Below are positions 25,656 through 36,176 of a stretch of DNA of 64,000 bases, piece by piece. Position 1 is the stretch's first letter. Each line of letters starts with the position of its first letter. Source of the stretch: an uncultured Paracoccaceae bacterium. Lineage in GTDB: Bacteria > Pseudomonadota > Alphaproteobacteria > Rhodobacterales > Rhodobacteraceae. The position numbers and the translations under genes are program-made. The notes under the pieces were generated by a model, which worked only from the letters and a program-made list of their open reading frames with translations, did not search any database and was not told where the DNA came from. The stretch is from positions 372,001 through 436,000 of the forward strand of contig CANMWG010000001.1 of assembly GCA_947501555.1 (NCBI GenBank), written 5' to 3'.

Positions 25656-26303
25656 GTGTTTGATTCTTTGCAAGATTGTCTATTTGGGTCTTGGTCACCG
25701 ACGATAGGCGACCCCACCTTCATGGGTTGGATCACCGTGGTTTGCTATGTCATTGCTGGTGTTTTATCGGCTGTGGTGCTGGCCCTGCGCGCCTCGCGGC
25801 AACGCGTGTTCTGGTTTGTCCTGACGGTTCTTTTGGCTTTGCTGGCTGTGAACAAGCAGCTGGATTTGCAGTCTGCCCTGACCGCAATCGGCCGGTGTAT
25901 GGCTCAGATGCAGGGATGGTACGACCAACGCAAGACCGTGCAACTGACGTTTATCTTGGTCCTGGCCGCCTTTAGTCTTGTGTTTGTCGCTGTTCTTGCG
26001 TGGAATTTGCGCAAAGGCTTTGCCCGCATTTGGCTAGCCTTTTTCGGATTTGCCTTTCTGCTGACATTTGTCGTGATGCGGGCGGCTAGTTTTCATCATT
26101 TCGACCGATTGATTAATTTTGAACTTGGGCCGATGCGGATGAATTGGTTTCTTGAGCTGACAGGTATCGCCATGATCGCTTGCAATGCGATCCTGCTGAT
26201 GATCGCTGGTCCGGAACCTGAACCGTCTCGGACGCGATACCGACAGCCTGAAAGTGAATTCCCCTATCGCAGGGATCATTCCAAGGATCGTTCCTCTAGG
26301 TGA
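25656..26303 (+). CDS. Membrane protein of unknown function
   Basis: A 215-residue protein with about five membrane helices (near residues 26-45, 50-67, 96-117, 124-145 and 163-181) and the conserved-looking NKQLDLQSALTAIGR between helices. The C-terminus is polar and Arg/Pro-rich. The start is a GTG at 25656. An internal ATG near residue 23 would cut before the first helix. It overlaps the convergent phzF-like gene by eight bases. Confidence 0.7.
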   Translation: MFDSLQDCLFGSWSPTIGDPTFMGWITVVCYVIAGVLSAVVLALRASRQRVFWFVLTVLLALLAVNKQLDLQSALTAIGRCMAQMQGWYDQRKTVQLTFILVLAAFSLVFVAVLAWNLRKGFARIWLAFFGFAFLLTFVVMRAASFHHFDRLINFELGPMRMNWFLELTGIAMIACNAILLMIAGPEPEPSRTRYRQPESEFPYRRDHSKDRSSR

Positions 26304-27135
26304 TGGGCCGTGTACTGCCTGACACCTGCACCGGTGCTCCTTTGTTGTTGTCCAGTGTCACGGTAATCAGGGAAGGGCTGCCCATATCTTCGCCCTGCCG
26401 GATGGTGAATTTTCCGCCATGTGCCCAGTCTTGATCACGTAAATATCCGGCAAATGCCGCTGCTGCTGCCCCCGTTGCCGGATCTTCAAGCACGCCCCCG
26501 GATGCAAAAGCGTTTCGTGCAACAAAGGTTTGGTTCGTTTCGATGACCAAAAGCATCACGGTGACGAGATCATGCTTCCGCATCATTGCCCGCCCCGCAT
26601 CAAGGTCATAGGCCATCGCAGCCAGCTTGCTGCGCGCCTTGAGTGGCAGGACGAGGTGATCGGCGCCTCCATGGATACGGGCAGGGGCCAATTGCGGGTC
26701 TAGGTCGTCTGCAGAGAGGTTGAAAAGGGCCAATGCGTCTTGCAGCTCAGCTTCGCTGATCATTTGGCTGCGTGTTGGTGGCGACGATAGAGTGGCAACC
26801 ATTCCTGTTGCTGATTGCGCTGCATCGACGGTGATGGACGCGTTGTTCAGCGTCAGTACGTACTGACCTGCACCGCTATGCAGCCCAAGTGCGGCACCCA
26901 GTGCGATTGTCGCATGCCCGCAAAACGGGACTTCGCTTTCAGGCGAGAAATAGCGCACACGCCAGTTTTTGCCGGTGTCATCCTGCGCCACGGCAAAGGC
27001 GGTTTCGGAATATCCAACCTCTGCTGCGACGCGGGCCATGTCTGCGGCGTTTGGCTCCTCTTCCAACAAAACGACCCCGGCCGGGTTGCCGCCTTGCGAT
27101 CCTTGGCTGAATGCTGCGATCCTTTGCACGTCCAT
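26296..27135 (-). CDS. PhzF family isomerase
   Basis: A 279-residue protein of the diaminopimelate-epimerase fold. It begins MDVQRIAAFSQGSQGGNPAGVVL with YSETAFAV carrying the catalytic Glu of PhzF-type enzymes, PFCGHATIALGAAL in the middle, and DPATGAAAAAFAGYL near the C-terminus. Only some family members act in phenazine synthesis. With no phz genes here, the substrate is unknown. Confidence 0.85.
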   Translation of the reverse strand: MDVQRIAAFSQGSQGGNPAGVVLLEEEPNAADMARVAAEVGYSETAFAVAQDDTGKNWRVRYFSPESEVPFCGHATIALGAALGLHSGAGQYVLTLNNASITVDAAQSATGMVATLSSPPTRSQMISEAELQDALALFNLSADDLDPQLAPARIHGGADHLVLPLKARSKLAAMAYDLDAGRAMMRKHDLVTVMLLVIETNQTFVARNAFASGGVLEDPATGAAAAAFAGYLRDQDWAHGGKFTIRQGEDMGSPSLITVTLDNNKGAPVQVSGSTRPIT

Positions 27136-27219
27136 GATCTGTCCTTTGCTGAATGTGTTCCCTTCACTCTGCCCCAGCCCACTGTGCCCGGTTTTTGTCA
27201 GACATAAAAGCTACGCCTG

Positions 27220-28059
27220 CTATCCCGCATCCAGACTGCGAGCGAGCGCGCAGAAGGCTTCCAGCTCAACTTGTTCGCCACGTTCAGTCGGTTTGATGCC
27301 CACGGTGTTCAGGTGGTCTTCGATATCAGGGCTCACAGATTTAAGTGCGGACCGGAGCATTTTGCGCCGTTGGTTGAAGGCCGCCGCCACCACTTTGTTC
27401 AAGGTCCCCGGGTTGGCGGGGAACCGGGGCGCGGGCAGGGCTGTCAGGTGCACCACTGCTGAATTGACTTTGGGTGGCGGGCTGAAAGCCTCGGGCGGCA
27501 GTTCCATAACGATGCGCGCGTCGGTCCGCCATTGCGCAAGCAAGGCGAGCCGGCCGTAAGCCTTGTTGCCGGGTGCGGCCACGATCCGTTTTGCCACCTC
27601 CAGCTGGAACATCAGCGTCAGGCTGGTCCAGAAGGGCGGCCATTCAGGGGGCGTCAGCCAGCGCACCAGCAGTTCGGTGCCGACGTTATAGGGCAGGTTG
27701 GCGGCGATTTTGATTGGTGGCGTCAGGTGGTCGCGCGGGTTCACGTTGAGCGCGTCGCCGTTGATCGCGTGCAGTTGGCCTGGATAGACTGCGGCGATAT
27801 CCGCAAGTGCCGCCATGCAGCGCGGGTCTTTTTCGATGGCGAGCACCCGGCGGGCACCTTCGGCCAAAAGCCCCCGTGTCAGCCCGCCGGGACCGGGCCC
27901 AATCTCAAGCACATCTGATCCGCTGAGGTCCCCCGCCAGTCGCGCAATTTTGGCCGTTAGGTTCAGGTCGAGCAGAAAGTTTTGCCCAAGCGATTTCTTG
28001 GCAGCTAGGTCATGCGTTGCAATCACTTCGCGCAAGGGCGGTAGATCATCGATGCTCAT
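27220..28059 (-). CDS. rsmA: 16S rRNA (adenine1518/1519-N6)-dimethyltransferase
   Basis: Dimethylates two adjacent adenosines in helix 45 of 16S rRNA during 30S assembly (also called KsgA). The 279-residue protein has [11 protein letters not shown], the SAM motif [16 protein letters not shown] and the target-base motif [11 protein letters not shown]. It overlaps pdxA by four bases and is the last gene of a six-gene minus-strand run. Loss gives kasugamycin resistance in other bacteria. Confidence 0.95.
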   Translation of the reverse strand: MSIDDLPPLREVIATHDLAAKKSLGQNFLLDLNLTAKIARLAGDLSGSDVLEIGPGPGGLTRGLLAEGARRVLAIEKDPRCMAALADIAAVYPGQLHAINGDALNVNPRDHLTPPIKIAANLPYNVGTELLVRWLTPPEWPPFWTSLTLMFQLEVAKRIVAAPGNKAYGRLALLAQWRTDARIVMELPPEAFSPPPKVNSAVVHLTALPAPRFPANPGTLNKVVAAAFNQRRKMLRSALKSVSPDIEDHLNTVGIKPTERGEQVELEAFCALARSLDAG

Positions 28060-29009
28060 GTGTGGGCCATCCGTGCGGCCAATCGGAGTGAGGCGATCAT
28101 GGATGTCGGGTCTGCTTTGCCCTGGCCTGCGATGTCGAAGGCGGTCCCGTGGTCAGGAGAGGTCCGGATGAACGGCAACCCGAGTGTAACGTTGACCCCG
28201 CCAGAGAAATCGAGGGTCTTGATTGGGATCAGCGCTTGGTCGTGGTACATGCAAACCGCCACATCATAGTGCGCCCGTGCGCCTACATGGAACATCGTGT
28301 CGGCGGACATGGGCCCTTGGATGTCCATCCCTTCTTGGCGGAGCGCGTCAAGGACGGGCGTGATCATGTCGATTTCCTCACACCCCATTTTGCCGTCTTC
28401 GCCCGCGTGTGGGTTCAGTCCGGCTACGGCGATCCGGGGCTGGCTGATCCCAAAGTTCCGCCGCAAGGCTGCGTGTGTGATCAGCAGCGTATCGGTCAGC
28501 AGGCTGGCGGTGAGTTGGGTTGCGACTTGGTTCAGCGGGATGTGGATCGTGGTTGGCACGACCCGCAGCGCCTCACAGGCCAGCATCATCACAACCCGGT
28601 CTGTACCCGCCAAGGCGGCCAGATATTCGGTGTGACCGGGGTAGGCGAAATCGGCTCCGTCGATCAGTGCGGCTTTATGGATTGGGGCAGTGCAAAGCGC
28701 GCTGGCCTGCCCGGTTTGTACCAGCTCAACGCCTGTGGCGATGGCGTCGATGACCCCTTGCGCATGTGCGGGATTTGCTTGCCCCGGTGTAACGGGGGGG
28801 CCAAAATCGCGGGCGAGCACCGGGAAAGCCGTGGCGCTACGTACTTCTGTTAGATCGGTGATGGATTGGAACGCAGTGCCTTGCGGCAGGTGGCTTGGAT
28901 CGCCGATCCAGACCATCGCCATGTCATCGCGAAGCGTGTTCCATGCAGCCACGGCGATTTCAGGGCCGATCCCTGCCGGTTCGCCGCAGCTGATTGCGAC
29001 AGGTTTCAT
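28056..29009 (-). CDS. pdxA: 4-hydroxythreonine-4-phosphate dehydrogenase
   Basis: NAD-dependent enzyme of the deoxyxylulose-dependent pyridoxal phosphate pathway. The 317-residue protein starts [18 protein letters not shown] and contains [11 protein letters not shown], the metal-ligand region [16 protein letters not shown], and [14 protein letters not shown] followed by [12 protein letters not shown], all typical of PdxA. It overlaps both neighbours (surA and rsmA) by four bases. Confidence 0.95.
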   Translation of the reverse strand: MKPVAISCGEPAGIGPEIAVAAWNTLRDDMAMVWIGDPSHLPQGTAFQSITDLTEVRSATAFPVLARDFGPPVTPGQANPAHAQGVIDAIATGVELVQTGQASALCTAPIHKAALIDGADFAYPGHTEYLAALAGTDRVVMMLACEALRVVPTTIHIPLNQVATQLTASLLTDTLLITHAALRRNFGISQPRIAVAGLNPHAGEDGKMGCEEIDMITPVLDALRQEGMDIQGPMSADTMFHVGARAHYDVAVCMYHDQALIPIKTLDFSGGVNVTLGLPFIRTSPDHGTAFDIAGQGKADPTSMIASLRLAARMAHT

Positions 29010-30229
29010 TCGCCCTGGATGATGGCCGATGCCCGCAGGTCTTCGACCAACGCATCCGCAAGGCTGCTGAGCCTCTGACTGCGGATTTGGCCGCGCACGG
29101 TTTCTGGGTTGGTGTCACCTTGGCCGGCGTTGACCCGTTCGCAAAGCATCAGAAAGACAAGCGTTTGGCCGTTATCACGTGTGAGGTTTGTAGAGACCTC
29201 ACCCGGGTCCAACCGCGCCAGTTCCAAGGCTACATCGCTCGCGATCTCTGAGGGCGGAAGGGACACTCGGTCGAGCACTTCTTCGGGTTGATCGCGTGCG
29301 ATTCCGTAGAGGTCGTTGCAGGTGTCCACATTGTTGCGGACATCTGCCGCGGTGCGCAGCCCGGCCTCAGATTTGCCGCCCGGAATGTAATATGCCGCAT
29401 ATTCTATGCTCACAGGGGGGGACACCGCGCGCGCGCCCTCACGTATGCCGCGCATCTGGAACAGGGCGATGCCGTTGGTGATTGGGATAGGATCGGTGAC
29501 TTCGCCCGGTTCCAGTGCGAGTATCAGCCCTTGGATTTGCGGTGGGTAGTTGCTGATCGGCAAAAAGCCCAACCGTCCGCCATTGTCGCGCGATGGCAGT
29601 GCAGAGACCTGGCGCGCGGCGCTTTCAAAAGCTGCAAATGACCGCATGTTTGAGATTTGTGTGGCCGCCCGCTGTGCCTGTGCAGCCCGGTCAGGTGGGG
29701 CTGCGATGATGATTTCATTCAAGGCTACCTGCAATTCGGTCGTGGCGTTGCCGCGGGCAGCAATGGCCCGCTCTACATCCGCATCCGTGATTGTCACCTG
29801 TCCGCCAAACCTACTGCGGATGTATTCCCGCCAGCTGGTGCCAACCTCTACAAAATCACGCAGGCTTTGTTCCTGAATTCCGTTCTGGGACAGAAGGTTC
29901 AGGAATTGCGGCAAAGTCACGTTCCCGCGCGCTGCGAACTCTTCCATGGCGGCTTGCAGCGCTGTGTCGGGCAGTTGCAAGCCGACCCGCGCCATTTCCT
30001 GTTGTTTGAGCCGGTCTTCGACCAATCCCGTCCTTGCCTGTTGGTTCAGATCGCCGGGCGTCCGGAACAGTTCTAGCAGACGGATCCGCTGGGACAGTTC
30101 AAATTGCGTCACGACCCGATCGTTGATTGTGATGACGGGCGTGAGCTGCCCTTGCCCAAGGCTGGCCGTGCCAAACGTTGTTGCCAGCACAAGCCCCAAA
30201 AGGGTGGCCATGTTCCGAAAAGCGCCCAT
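29006..30229 (-). CDS. surA: Periplasmic chaperone and peptidyl-prolyl isomerase SurA
   Basis: Escorts outer-membrane beta-barrel proteins, including LptD, through the periplasm. The 407-residue precursor has a signal peptide (about 26 residues, ending GTASLGQG), a SurA N-terminal chaperone domain (ITINDRVVTQFELSQRIRLL), and a parvulin-like domain spanning about residues 170-290 with NGGRLGFLPISNYPP. A second parvulin domain is not obvious. It begins 20 bases after lptD, its most important client. Confidence 0.88.
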   Translation of the reverse strand: MGAFRNMATLLGLVLATTFGTASLGQGQLTPVITINDRVVTQFELSQRIRLLELFRTPGDLNQQARTGLVEDRLKQQEMARVGLQLPDTALQAAMEEFAARGNVTLPQFLNLLSQNGIQEQSLRDFVEVGTSWREYIRSRFGGQVTITDADVERAIAARGNATTELQVALNEIIIAAPPDRAAQAQRAATQISNMRSFAAFESAARQVSALPSRDNGGRLGFLPISNYPPQIQGLILALEPGEVTDPIPITNGIALFQMRGIREGARAVSPPVSIEYAAYYIPGGKSEAGLRTAADVRNNVDTCNDLYGIARDQPEEVLDRVSLPPSEIASDVALELARLDPGEVSTNLTRDNGQTLVFLMLCERVNAGQGDTNPETVRGQIRSQRLSSLADALVEDLRASAIIQGE

Positions 30230-30249
30230 GCGGTTCCTCGTCTTCTGTG

Positions 30250-32346
30250 TCAGTTTTTGCAGCCAGCAGCGACTCCACTGGCGCGGCCTGTTGAAAAGCC
30301 TGTTATTGAGCCGCTTATCTCATAAGTCGTTGTGGGATCAACCGTACTGGAAGTCGTGTACCGCCGCGAGACCGAAACGTCGATGTTCACGCACTCGTTT
30401 TGCCACTTTAAGCCTGTCCCGATCCGAATGGGGCGATCTGTAACCACGTCATAACGCCCCTCAAGTGTCGCGGCCCATGTGTCACTCAGTTGGAATGAAC
30501 CACCGAGCGTCCATTCCGAGATCGAGTCTTCGCGGTCTTCATCGAGGTCTTCGGTCTGCCAAATGTAGGCCGCAGACAATGAGATTTCTTGATTTTGCCA
30601 GGTTATTCTTGTGTCCGCCCGGTTCAACCCAGAATTATCATCCACAAGCGCACGCGAATTTATCGTTAAGCCGTCCTGCGTCACGATTTGTCCACCGATA
30701 AGCCAGTCAGACTGCAGTTCCTCCAGCCCGGATGATGCAGTAAAGTCGCCTTGTGCTTCGGTCTGGAAAACCCGTCCAAAGCTGAGTGTTGAATTCAATC
30801 CCTGTGCGCCTTGCCGGGTCCAGCTGATCCCAAGCGCTGCTTGACCACCCGTTTCAACGGCATCTTCGCCCGCAAATCGCGACAAATCGAATAGGTTCCC
30901 TTCGTCCAACTCGCTGCGGGTGCTGTCTTCATTTGGTGGTGTGCCCCCAAAGCTGTCCGTCCAACCGAGGCTGATTGTCGGTTCGATCAGATGCAGTGTT
31001 CCATTGCTGTTGCTTCTTCCCAAAGGCCAGCGCAACGTGCCCCCAAGATGCGGGACGACCCGCAGGTCCGTTTCGGCAAAGTTGCTATCATCAGACACGT
31101 TGTAGAGGTCGGCCCGCAACCCTGTCTCAATGCGTCCGACGATTCCCTGGGACAGAAGCCAGTCCTGCCCCCATGCGCCCAGTGCTCCGGCCCGTGTCAC
31201 GTCGCGTCCAGCATCCCCGTCTTCATTGCTGTAGCGATACGCGGTGTCCACGCTGCCTTCAAAGGTTAACGTTCCGCCAAAACCTGGTTGAACTTCTGCC
31301 TCGTAGCGTGCCTCGCCGACCAAGGGCGGCAGGGAAGAGCTGGATTCGTCGTCCCGCAAAGTTTGGTAGTATGTCAGCCTTGTCTGGGTCAGTGTATCGT
31401 CAGTGACCTGCAGCAGGCTGATTTCACTGTCCAGCCGGTCCTTGCTCGAATAACCGTAGTCTACCAGATAGGCTGTGTCGCTGACCGCTTCGATGTCGAA
31501 GGCCAGCGTAAAGTCACTTGGAAGCCTGAACGACCCATCTGCAAAGACGTAAGATCGGTCCCCCTCTTCAAGTGTGTCTTGACTTACCGCGGCATCAATG
31601 TTGATCGACCCAGAGACAAAATTTTGCCGGTAGGCCACTTCTAAGGTTTTTGTTTCCTCAGACACATACGGCGTCAAAGTAACATCGCTATAGTCACCCA
31701 TGGGAATGAAGTAAGGCAGTTTGATGCCAGTTCCAAGCTGCGTATCGATGGCCTGTTCGGGGATCAAGAAGCCTGCTGCACGGTTTAAAGTAGGAGCCGG
31801 AAGCCGCATCTGCGGTAGCCAAAGTAATGGGATGCCAACGACCCAGAAAGATGCGTTGGTGAAATAAAGTTGTTGTTCTTCGGTGTCATGTACAACCCGC
31901 TCTGCACGAATATCCCAAAAGGGTGCCTTGTCGCCACAAACTTGACAGGATGTCGCTACGGTCTTGTAGAGCTGTGAATAGCGGCCGTCCTGCCGGTTAA
32001 TCTGGTTGGCGGCTAATTGCAGCTGTTGGTCGAGCACGATCCGGGCTCCCTGAAGGATACCGTTTTCCAGTTGCGGGTCCAACTCACCGCGGTCTGCCAA
32101 GAGTACCGTGCCATCCGTTGTCCGGATCACGATGGGTCCAGCGATGATCAGCTGATCGCTTGCACGGTCGTAGATGATCTGTGTCGCAGTCAGCCTGTTG
32201 CCCGCGTAGAGCACCTCAATATTGCCAGAGGCAATGAGTTGTTCCTGATCGTTCAGTGTCACTTCATCGGCAATAAGGGTCGCTGCCCCTTGGGCCAGTA
32301 CCCCGATAGGTAGCAGGCATGCGATGATCACGTAGATGAGGCGCAT
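30250..32346 (-). CDS. lptD: LPS-assembly protein LptD
   Basis: Outer-membrane beta-barrel that inserts lipopolysaccharide into the outer leaflet. The 698-residue precursor has a signal peptide ending GVLAQG, an N-terminal LptA-like jellyroll (LIADEVTLNDQEQLIASGNI, ADRGELDPQLENGIL), and a large barrel ending in the terminal residues after Cys696. Cysteines at 134 and 137 (CQVC) and near the C-terminus probably form the long-range disulfides of the family. It is shorter than the E. coli protein (784). It overlaps the lptG stop by one base (CATTAA on the plus strand). Confidence 0.93.
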   Translation of the reverse strand: MRLIYVIIACLLPIGVLAQGAATLIADEVTLNDQEQLIASGNIEVLYAGNRLTATQIIYDRASDQLIIAGPIVIRTTDGTVLLADRGELDPQLENGILQGARIVLDQQLQLAANQINRQDGRYSQLYKTVATSCQVCGDKAPFWDIRAERVVHDTEEQQLYFTNASFWVVGIPLLWLPQMRLPAPTLNRAAGFLIPEQAIDTQLGTGIKLPYFIPMGDYSDVTLTPYVSEETKTLEVAYRQNFVSGSINIDAAVSQDTLEEGDRSYVFADGSFRLPSDFTLAFDIEAVSDTAYLVDYGYSSKDRLDSEISLLQVTDDTLTQTRLTYYQTLRDDESSSSLPPLVGEARYEAEVQPGFGGTLTFEGSVDTAYRYSNEDGDAGRDVTRAGALGAWGQDWLLSQGIVGRIETGLRADLYNVSDDSNFAETDLRVVPHLGGTLRWPLGRSNSNGTLHLIEPTISLGWTDSFGGTPPNEDSTRSELDEGNLFDLSRFAGEDAVETGGQAALGISWTRQGAQGLNSTLSFGRVFQTEAQGDFTASSGLEELQSDWLIGGQIVTQDGLTINSRALVDDNSGLNRADTRITWQNQEISLSAAYIWQTEDLDEDREDSISEWTLGGSFQLSDTWAATLEGRYDVVTDRPIRIGTGLKWQNECVNIDVSVSRRYTTSSTVDPTTTYEISGSITGFSTGRASGVAAGCKN

Positions 32347-33440
32347 TAACCGTCCTCGTTATGCAGTAAGATGCCCAAAGACAGCCCCATCGCTGCCAAT
32401 GGCGGTGCCCAAGCGGCCAATATTGCTGGGAGTTGCCCGTTTTCTCCCAAAACGAGCGCAAAGTTCCTGATGAAATAGACCACAAATGCCTGCAGTATTG
32501 CAAACATCACCATCAGCCCCGTGCGTCCGCCACGCTGGTGCCGCAGTGTAAAACTGGCCCCGATCATAACCATAGACACCAAAAACGCGGGGAGTGCCAA
32601 TTCGGTGTGAAACCACACGAGATGTCGTTGCGCCGAAAAACCCGCCGTTTGCAGCCGGTTAATGAACCCAGGCAGTTCCCAAATGGGAATTGAGGAAGGC
32701 GTGCCGAAGCTGTCCCGAATTTGATCGCCTGTCAGCGTCGAGTTTACCGTAAGACTTGCGTGCGTGGTCGCATTTGCTTCGGGCGTAAGAGCGTCATCAA
32801 GCTGCCAGATTTTTGCGTTTTGCAAGACCCAAGCGCCGGGGGTCAGAACGGCACCGTCTGCCTCGATCCGTTGCGTGGGCCCGCCATTTCGTTCGAATCT
32901 GATAAAGGTCACGCCGGATAGTTCAGTGCCGTCCAGATTGGCACTTTGCGCCCGGATAACGGTTTGGCCGTCTGCATCGCCTTGGCGCAACCAAAGCCCC
33001 GACGAGCCGAGTGACAAGACCGAACTTTCTCCACGCAGCGCATCGCTGCGTGTTTCATATTGCTTTGAGCTGCCGGCAACGATTGGGTTTAGCATGCCCA
33101 CAGATAGGATCCCAATCATCAGCGCCACAGTCAGCGGTGCAGCCATGGCCCGCAAAGCAGAGCGTCCCGCTGCGCGTGTGACGACCATCTCAGACGACCG
33201 TGACAATGCCAGAAAGAGCGCAATTGTGGCCAAGATCATGATCAAGGGCAAAATTTGATAAATTCCGCTCGGGACATTCAGAAGCGTCAAAGAGATAATT
33301 TCAACTGCAGTGGCTTCTGTTCTTGAGAACCGCCGGAATTGTTCAGTCAGATCGATGAATACCATGATCAGACAAAAAATGGCCAGCACCCCAACAAAGG
33401 TGAACAGAAAGCGGCGTGCAAAGTAGAGGTGTAAGGTCAT
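32346..33440 (-). CDS. lptG: LPS export ABC permease LptG
   Basis: Inner-membrane permease that with LptF and LptB extracts lipopolysaccharide. The 364-residue protein has an N-terminal membrane block (TLHLYFARRFLFTFVGVLAIF), the LSRSSEMVVTRAAGRSA coupling segment, a periplasmic jellyroll and C-terminal helices (LPAFLVSMVMIGASFTLR). The open frame extends to 33554, but the ATG at 33440 overlaps the lptF stop by four bases and fits the family N-terminus. Confidence 0.92.
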   Translation of the reverse strand: MTLHLYFARRFLFTFVGVLAIFCLIMVFIDLTEQFRRFSRTEATAVEIISLTLLNVPSGIYQILPLIMILATIALFLALSRSSEMVVTRAAGRSALRAMAAPLTVALMIGILSVGMLNPIVAGSSKQYETRSDALRGESSVLSLGSSGLWLRQGDADGQTVIRAQSANLDGTELSGVTFIRFERNGGPTQRIEADGAVLTPGAWVLQNAKIWQLDDALTPEANATTHASLTVNSTLTGDQIRDSFGTPSSIPIWELPGFINRLQTAGFSAQRHLVWFHTELALPAFLVSMVMIGASFTLRHQRGGRTGLMVMFAILQAFVVYFIRNFALVLGENGQLPAILAAWAPPLAAMGLSLGILLHNEDG

Positions 33441-34567
33441 GGCGCAGTCGTATCCTTGACCCGACGTTTGAACAAATAAGGCCGGCCCGCCCAGAACAGC
33501 AGGCACCAGATGATCGCAAAACCGACAACATTTGCCAGGTAGCTCGCCGCCCATAGCTGCACATTATAGCGAGCGGCGTTTATGCCAGCTGTCTCAACGG
33601 TCTTGATCACAACGATCAGGCCAATAGCGGCCAGAATTTGCCGCCAAACACCAAAACGGCTGAAGTTTCCGACCATCAACGTTGCAAAGCCGAGCAATGC
33701 AGCGACTGTGCCCAGAATTGCCTTCGCAAACCGATCATGTCCGGCCGACAATAAGCGCGCCTCAGAATTTTGGGTTTCTCGGCGCACCTCTTGGGTGGAC
33801 TGTAGCAATTCCCATGTTGACAGATGCGAAAGCTTGCGCCCTGGCTCCGTATCCGTGCCAATGAGGCTGCCGATATCATAGGCAAAATCCTCGAATGATG
33901 TTGTGAACAGCCGTTGGTCTTCTAATCGAAGATTTTGCACCATCCCATCGATCATCACCAATTGCGTTTGACCCGAATCCTGTACCAAAAACGATCGCAA
34001 AGCTGTATAGGTGACATGTTCATCCTCAGCGCGATTGTCCGAAATGAAAACATCCATCAGCTCGCCATCCGGACTGATATCCCGGATATAGAAAGTGACT
34101 CCATTGATGGGTTCTAGGAATTGCCCTTCGGTCAGCAACCTTGCTGTAATATTCTGCGCGACTTCTGCTTGGCGTTGGTCGAATTCCGCACGGCTCAATG
34201 GCGCTAGAAAGTGGTTTAGAATGGAAATTAACAGCGCCACGATCAGCCCAAAATACAAAACGGGTCGCGCGAGCCTGAAGGCGGAATATCCTGTGGCCTG
34301 GACCACGATCAGCTCCGACTCTGCGGTCATCCGGTTGGTCACATACACCGCCGCTGCAAAAGCCGCGAGCGGCAGTGCCAGTTGCATCACGGAAGGGAGC
34401 GTCAATGCAGTGAACTCCAGAAACACGGTTGCGGATTGCCCGTCTGCGATCAATTGGTCAAACAGCACCACCGCCCGGTTGATCCAATAGATCAGCACCA
34501 GGACAAGGCTGAAAAACCCAAACAACATCATCAGTTGCGACAGCATATATCTGTCAAATCGCGCCAA
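33437..34567 (-). CDS. lptF: LPS export ABC permease LptF
   Basis: Partner permease of LptG. The 376-residue protein begins MARFDRYMLSQLMMLFGFFS, contains the coupling segment NRMTAESELIVVQATGYSAF, a periplasmic domain (IRDISPDGELMDVFISDNRA) and C-terminal membrane helices. First of the lptF-lptG-lptD-surA-pdxA-rsmA run, it is divergent from pepA with a 138-base intergenic space for both promoters. The ATPase lptB is not in this window. Confidence 0.92.
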   Translation of the reverse strand: MARFDRYMLSQLMMLFGFFSLVLVLIYWINRAVVLFDQLIADGQSATVFLEFTALTLPSVMQLALPLAAFAAAVYVTNRMTAESELIVVQATGYSAFRLARPVLYFGLIVALLISILNHFLAPLSRAEFDQRQAEVAQNITARLLTEGQFLEPINGVTFYIRDISPDGELMDVFISDNRAEDEHVTYTALRSFLVQDSGQTQLVMIDGMVQNLRLEDQRLFTTSFEDFAYDIGSLIGTDTEPGRKLSHLSTWELLQSTQEVRRETQNSEARLLSAGHDRFAKAILGTVAALLGFATLMVGNFSRFGVWRQILAAIGLIVVIKTVETAGINAARYNVQLWAASYLANVVGFAIIWCLLFWAGRPYLFKRRVKDTTAP

Positions 34568-34705
34568 TGATCTTTCCTTTGCTCAAACGCCTGGCAGCTT
34601 TGCGTGCAGGCTAGCCCATTGAGGTGGTGGATTGAACAGCTATCTGGTCATTGTCAATGCGCCGGGCTACCTATAGCGCAATCAGTTTGCATCCAAGGAG
34701 CCCGC

Positions 34706-36175
34706 ATGACAACGCCCGCAGAAATTCAGTTCAAAGAAGTCGATCTTGATCAGGTCGCCGATGTCACCGGTCGGGTTGCGGTTTTTGTCTCGGCTGATGG
34801 TCGTCTCGATTTGGGCGGTCGCCGTGTGAACCGGCTGACCCGCAAGGCGCTGACTCGCTTTGTCGAAAGCGATGCATTTGAGAAAATGGCCAATGGTGAT
34901 CTGTCTGTGTTGGCCTGGCCAGCCGGTATGGCCGCAGAGGCCGTCTTGGTTGTCAAACTCCCCCGCCGACCGTCTGTCGTTGAAGCCCGCAAAGCCGGGG
35001 CCAAGCTTGCAAAGTCCCGCGGTTCAGCTGACTTGCTGCTTCTGGGCGGCAACATTGGTCGCGCAGCCGAGATTGCATTGGGTCTTGCCTTGCGTGCCTA
35101 TGAATTTGATGCCCATAAGACCGCCGAACCTAAGCCGGTGGGTGGGATTACTTTCATGGTCTCTAAACCCGAAGAAGTGGCCAAGACGGCCACTCCGATG
35201 GCTGCCATTGCCGAAGGTGTGTTCTTTACCAGAGATCTGACGAATGAACCTGCAAATGTGCTGACGACCGACGATTTCGCCGCCCGCCTTGCTGCAATGC
35301 AGGAGTTGGGTCTTGAGGTGGAAATCCTTGACGAGGATGAACTGACCAAATTGGGCATGCGCACTTTGTTGTGTGTCGGACAAGGCTCTGACAGCCCATC
35401 GAAGGTGGTTGTGATGTCTTGGAACGGCGGCAAGAAAGGTGATGCCCCCTTCGCGCTTGTTGGTAAAGGGGTTGTCTTTGACACCGGCGGCATCAGTTTG
35501 AAGCCCCCTGCAGGCATGGAAGATATGACCATGGATATGGGCGGAGCCGGTGTGGTTGCAGGCGTGATGCGCACGTTGGCACTGCGCAAAGCTAAGGCTA
35601 ACGTCGTGGGACTGGTTGGCTTGGTCGAAAATATGCCATCGGGTAATGCGGTCCGCCCTGGCGATGTGATTAAGTCCATGAAGGGCGATACGGTAGAGGT
35701 AATCAATACTGATGCCGAGGGCCGTTTGGTTTTGGCTGATGTGCTGTGGTATGCACAGGAACGCTTCAAGCCGGTGGGAATGATTAATCTGGCCACGCTC
35801 ACCGGCGCGATTCTCGTCGCTTTGGGCCATGAAAATGCAGGGGTGTTCTCGAACTCCGATGCACTTAGCGCGGATTTCATCAAAGCCGCGACAGCCGAGG
35901 GCGAGGGTGCTTGGCGAATGCCTATGGGTCCTGCTTATGACAAGCTACTGAAATCTCGGGTGGCAGATATGAAAAATGTGGGCGGCCGCATGGCGGGTTC
36001 GATCACGGCGGCGCAATTCTTGCAACGCTTTGTGAAGGAAGACGTGCCCTGGTGCCATTTGGACATTGCGGGCACCGCCAGTGTGAAGAAGGAAACGGCT
36101 TTTGCCCCAGCAGGTGCGACAGGCTGGGGGGTCATGGCCCTGAACCGTTTGATTGCGGATAAATACGAGGGGTAA
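34706..36175 (+). CDS. pepA: Leucyl aminopeptidase PepA
   Basis: Two-metal exopeptidase of family M17, forming hexamers, that also acts as a DNA-binding protein in E. coli. The 489-residue protein has the metal and active-site motifs VGKGVVFDTGGISLKPPAGM, MTMDMGGAGVVAGVM and NTDAEGRLVLADVLWYA, with the C-terminal ITAAQFLQRFVKEDVPWCHL. The ATG at 34706 is chosen because AAGGAG lies 7 bases before it. The open frame extends to 34604. holC follows directly. Confidence 0.95.
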   Translation: MTTPAEIQFKEVDLDQVADVTGRVAVFVSADGRLDLGGRRVNRLTRKALTRFVESDAFEKMANGDLSVLAWPAGMAAEAVLVVKLPRRPSVVEARKAGAKLAKSRGSADLLLLGGNIGRAAEIALGLALRAYEFDAHKTAEPKPVGGITFMVSKPEEVAKTATPMAAIAEGVFFTRDLTNEPANVLTTDDFAARLAAMQELGLEVEILDEDELTKLGMRTLLCVGQGSDSPSKVVVMSWNGGKKGDAPFALVGKGVVFDTGGISLKPPAGMEDMTMDMGGAGVVAGVMRTLALRKAKANVVGLVGLVENMPSGNAVRPGDVIKSMKGDTVEVINTDAEGRLVLADVLWYAQERFKPVGMINLATLTGAILVALGHENAGVFSNSDALSADFIKAATAEGEGAWRMPMGPAYDKLLKSRVADMKNVGGRMAGSITAAQFLQRFVKEDVPWCHLDIAGTASVKKETAFAPAGATGWGVMALNRLIADKYEG

Positions 36176-36176
36176 C

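Noticed and set aside
26296..27135. Phenazine biosynthesis gene cluster
   Set aside because: Only a PhzF-family homologue is present, and most of these act outside phenazine synthesis.
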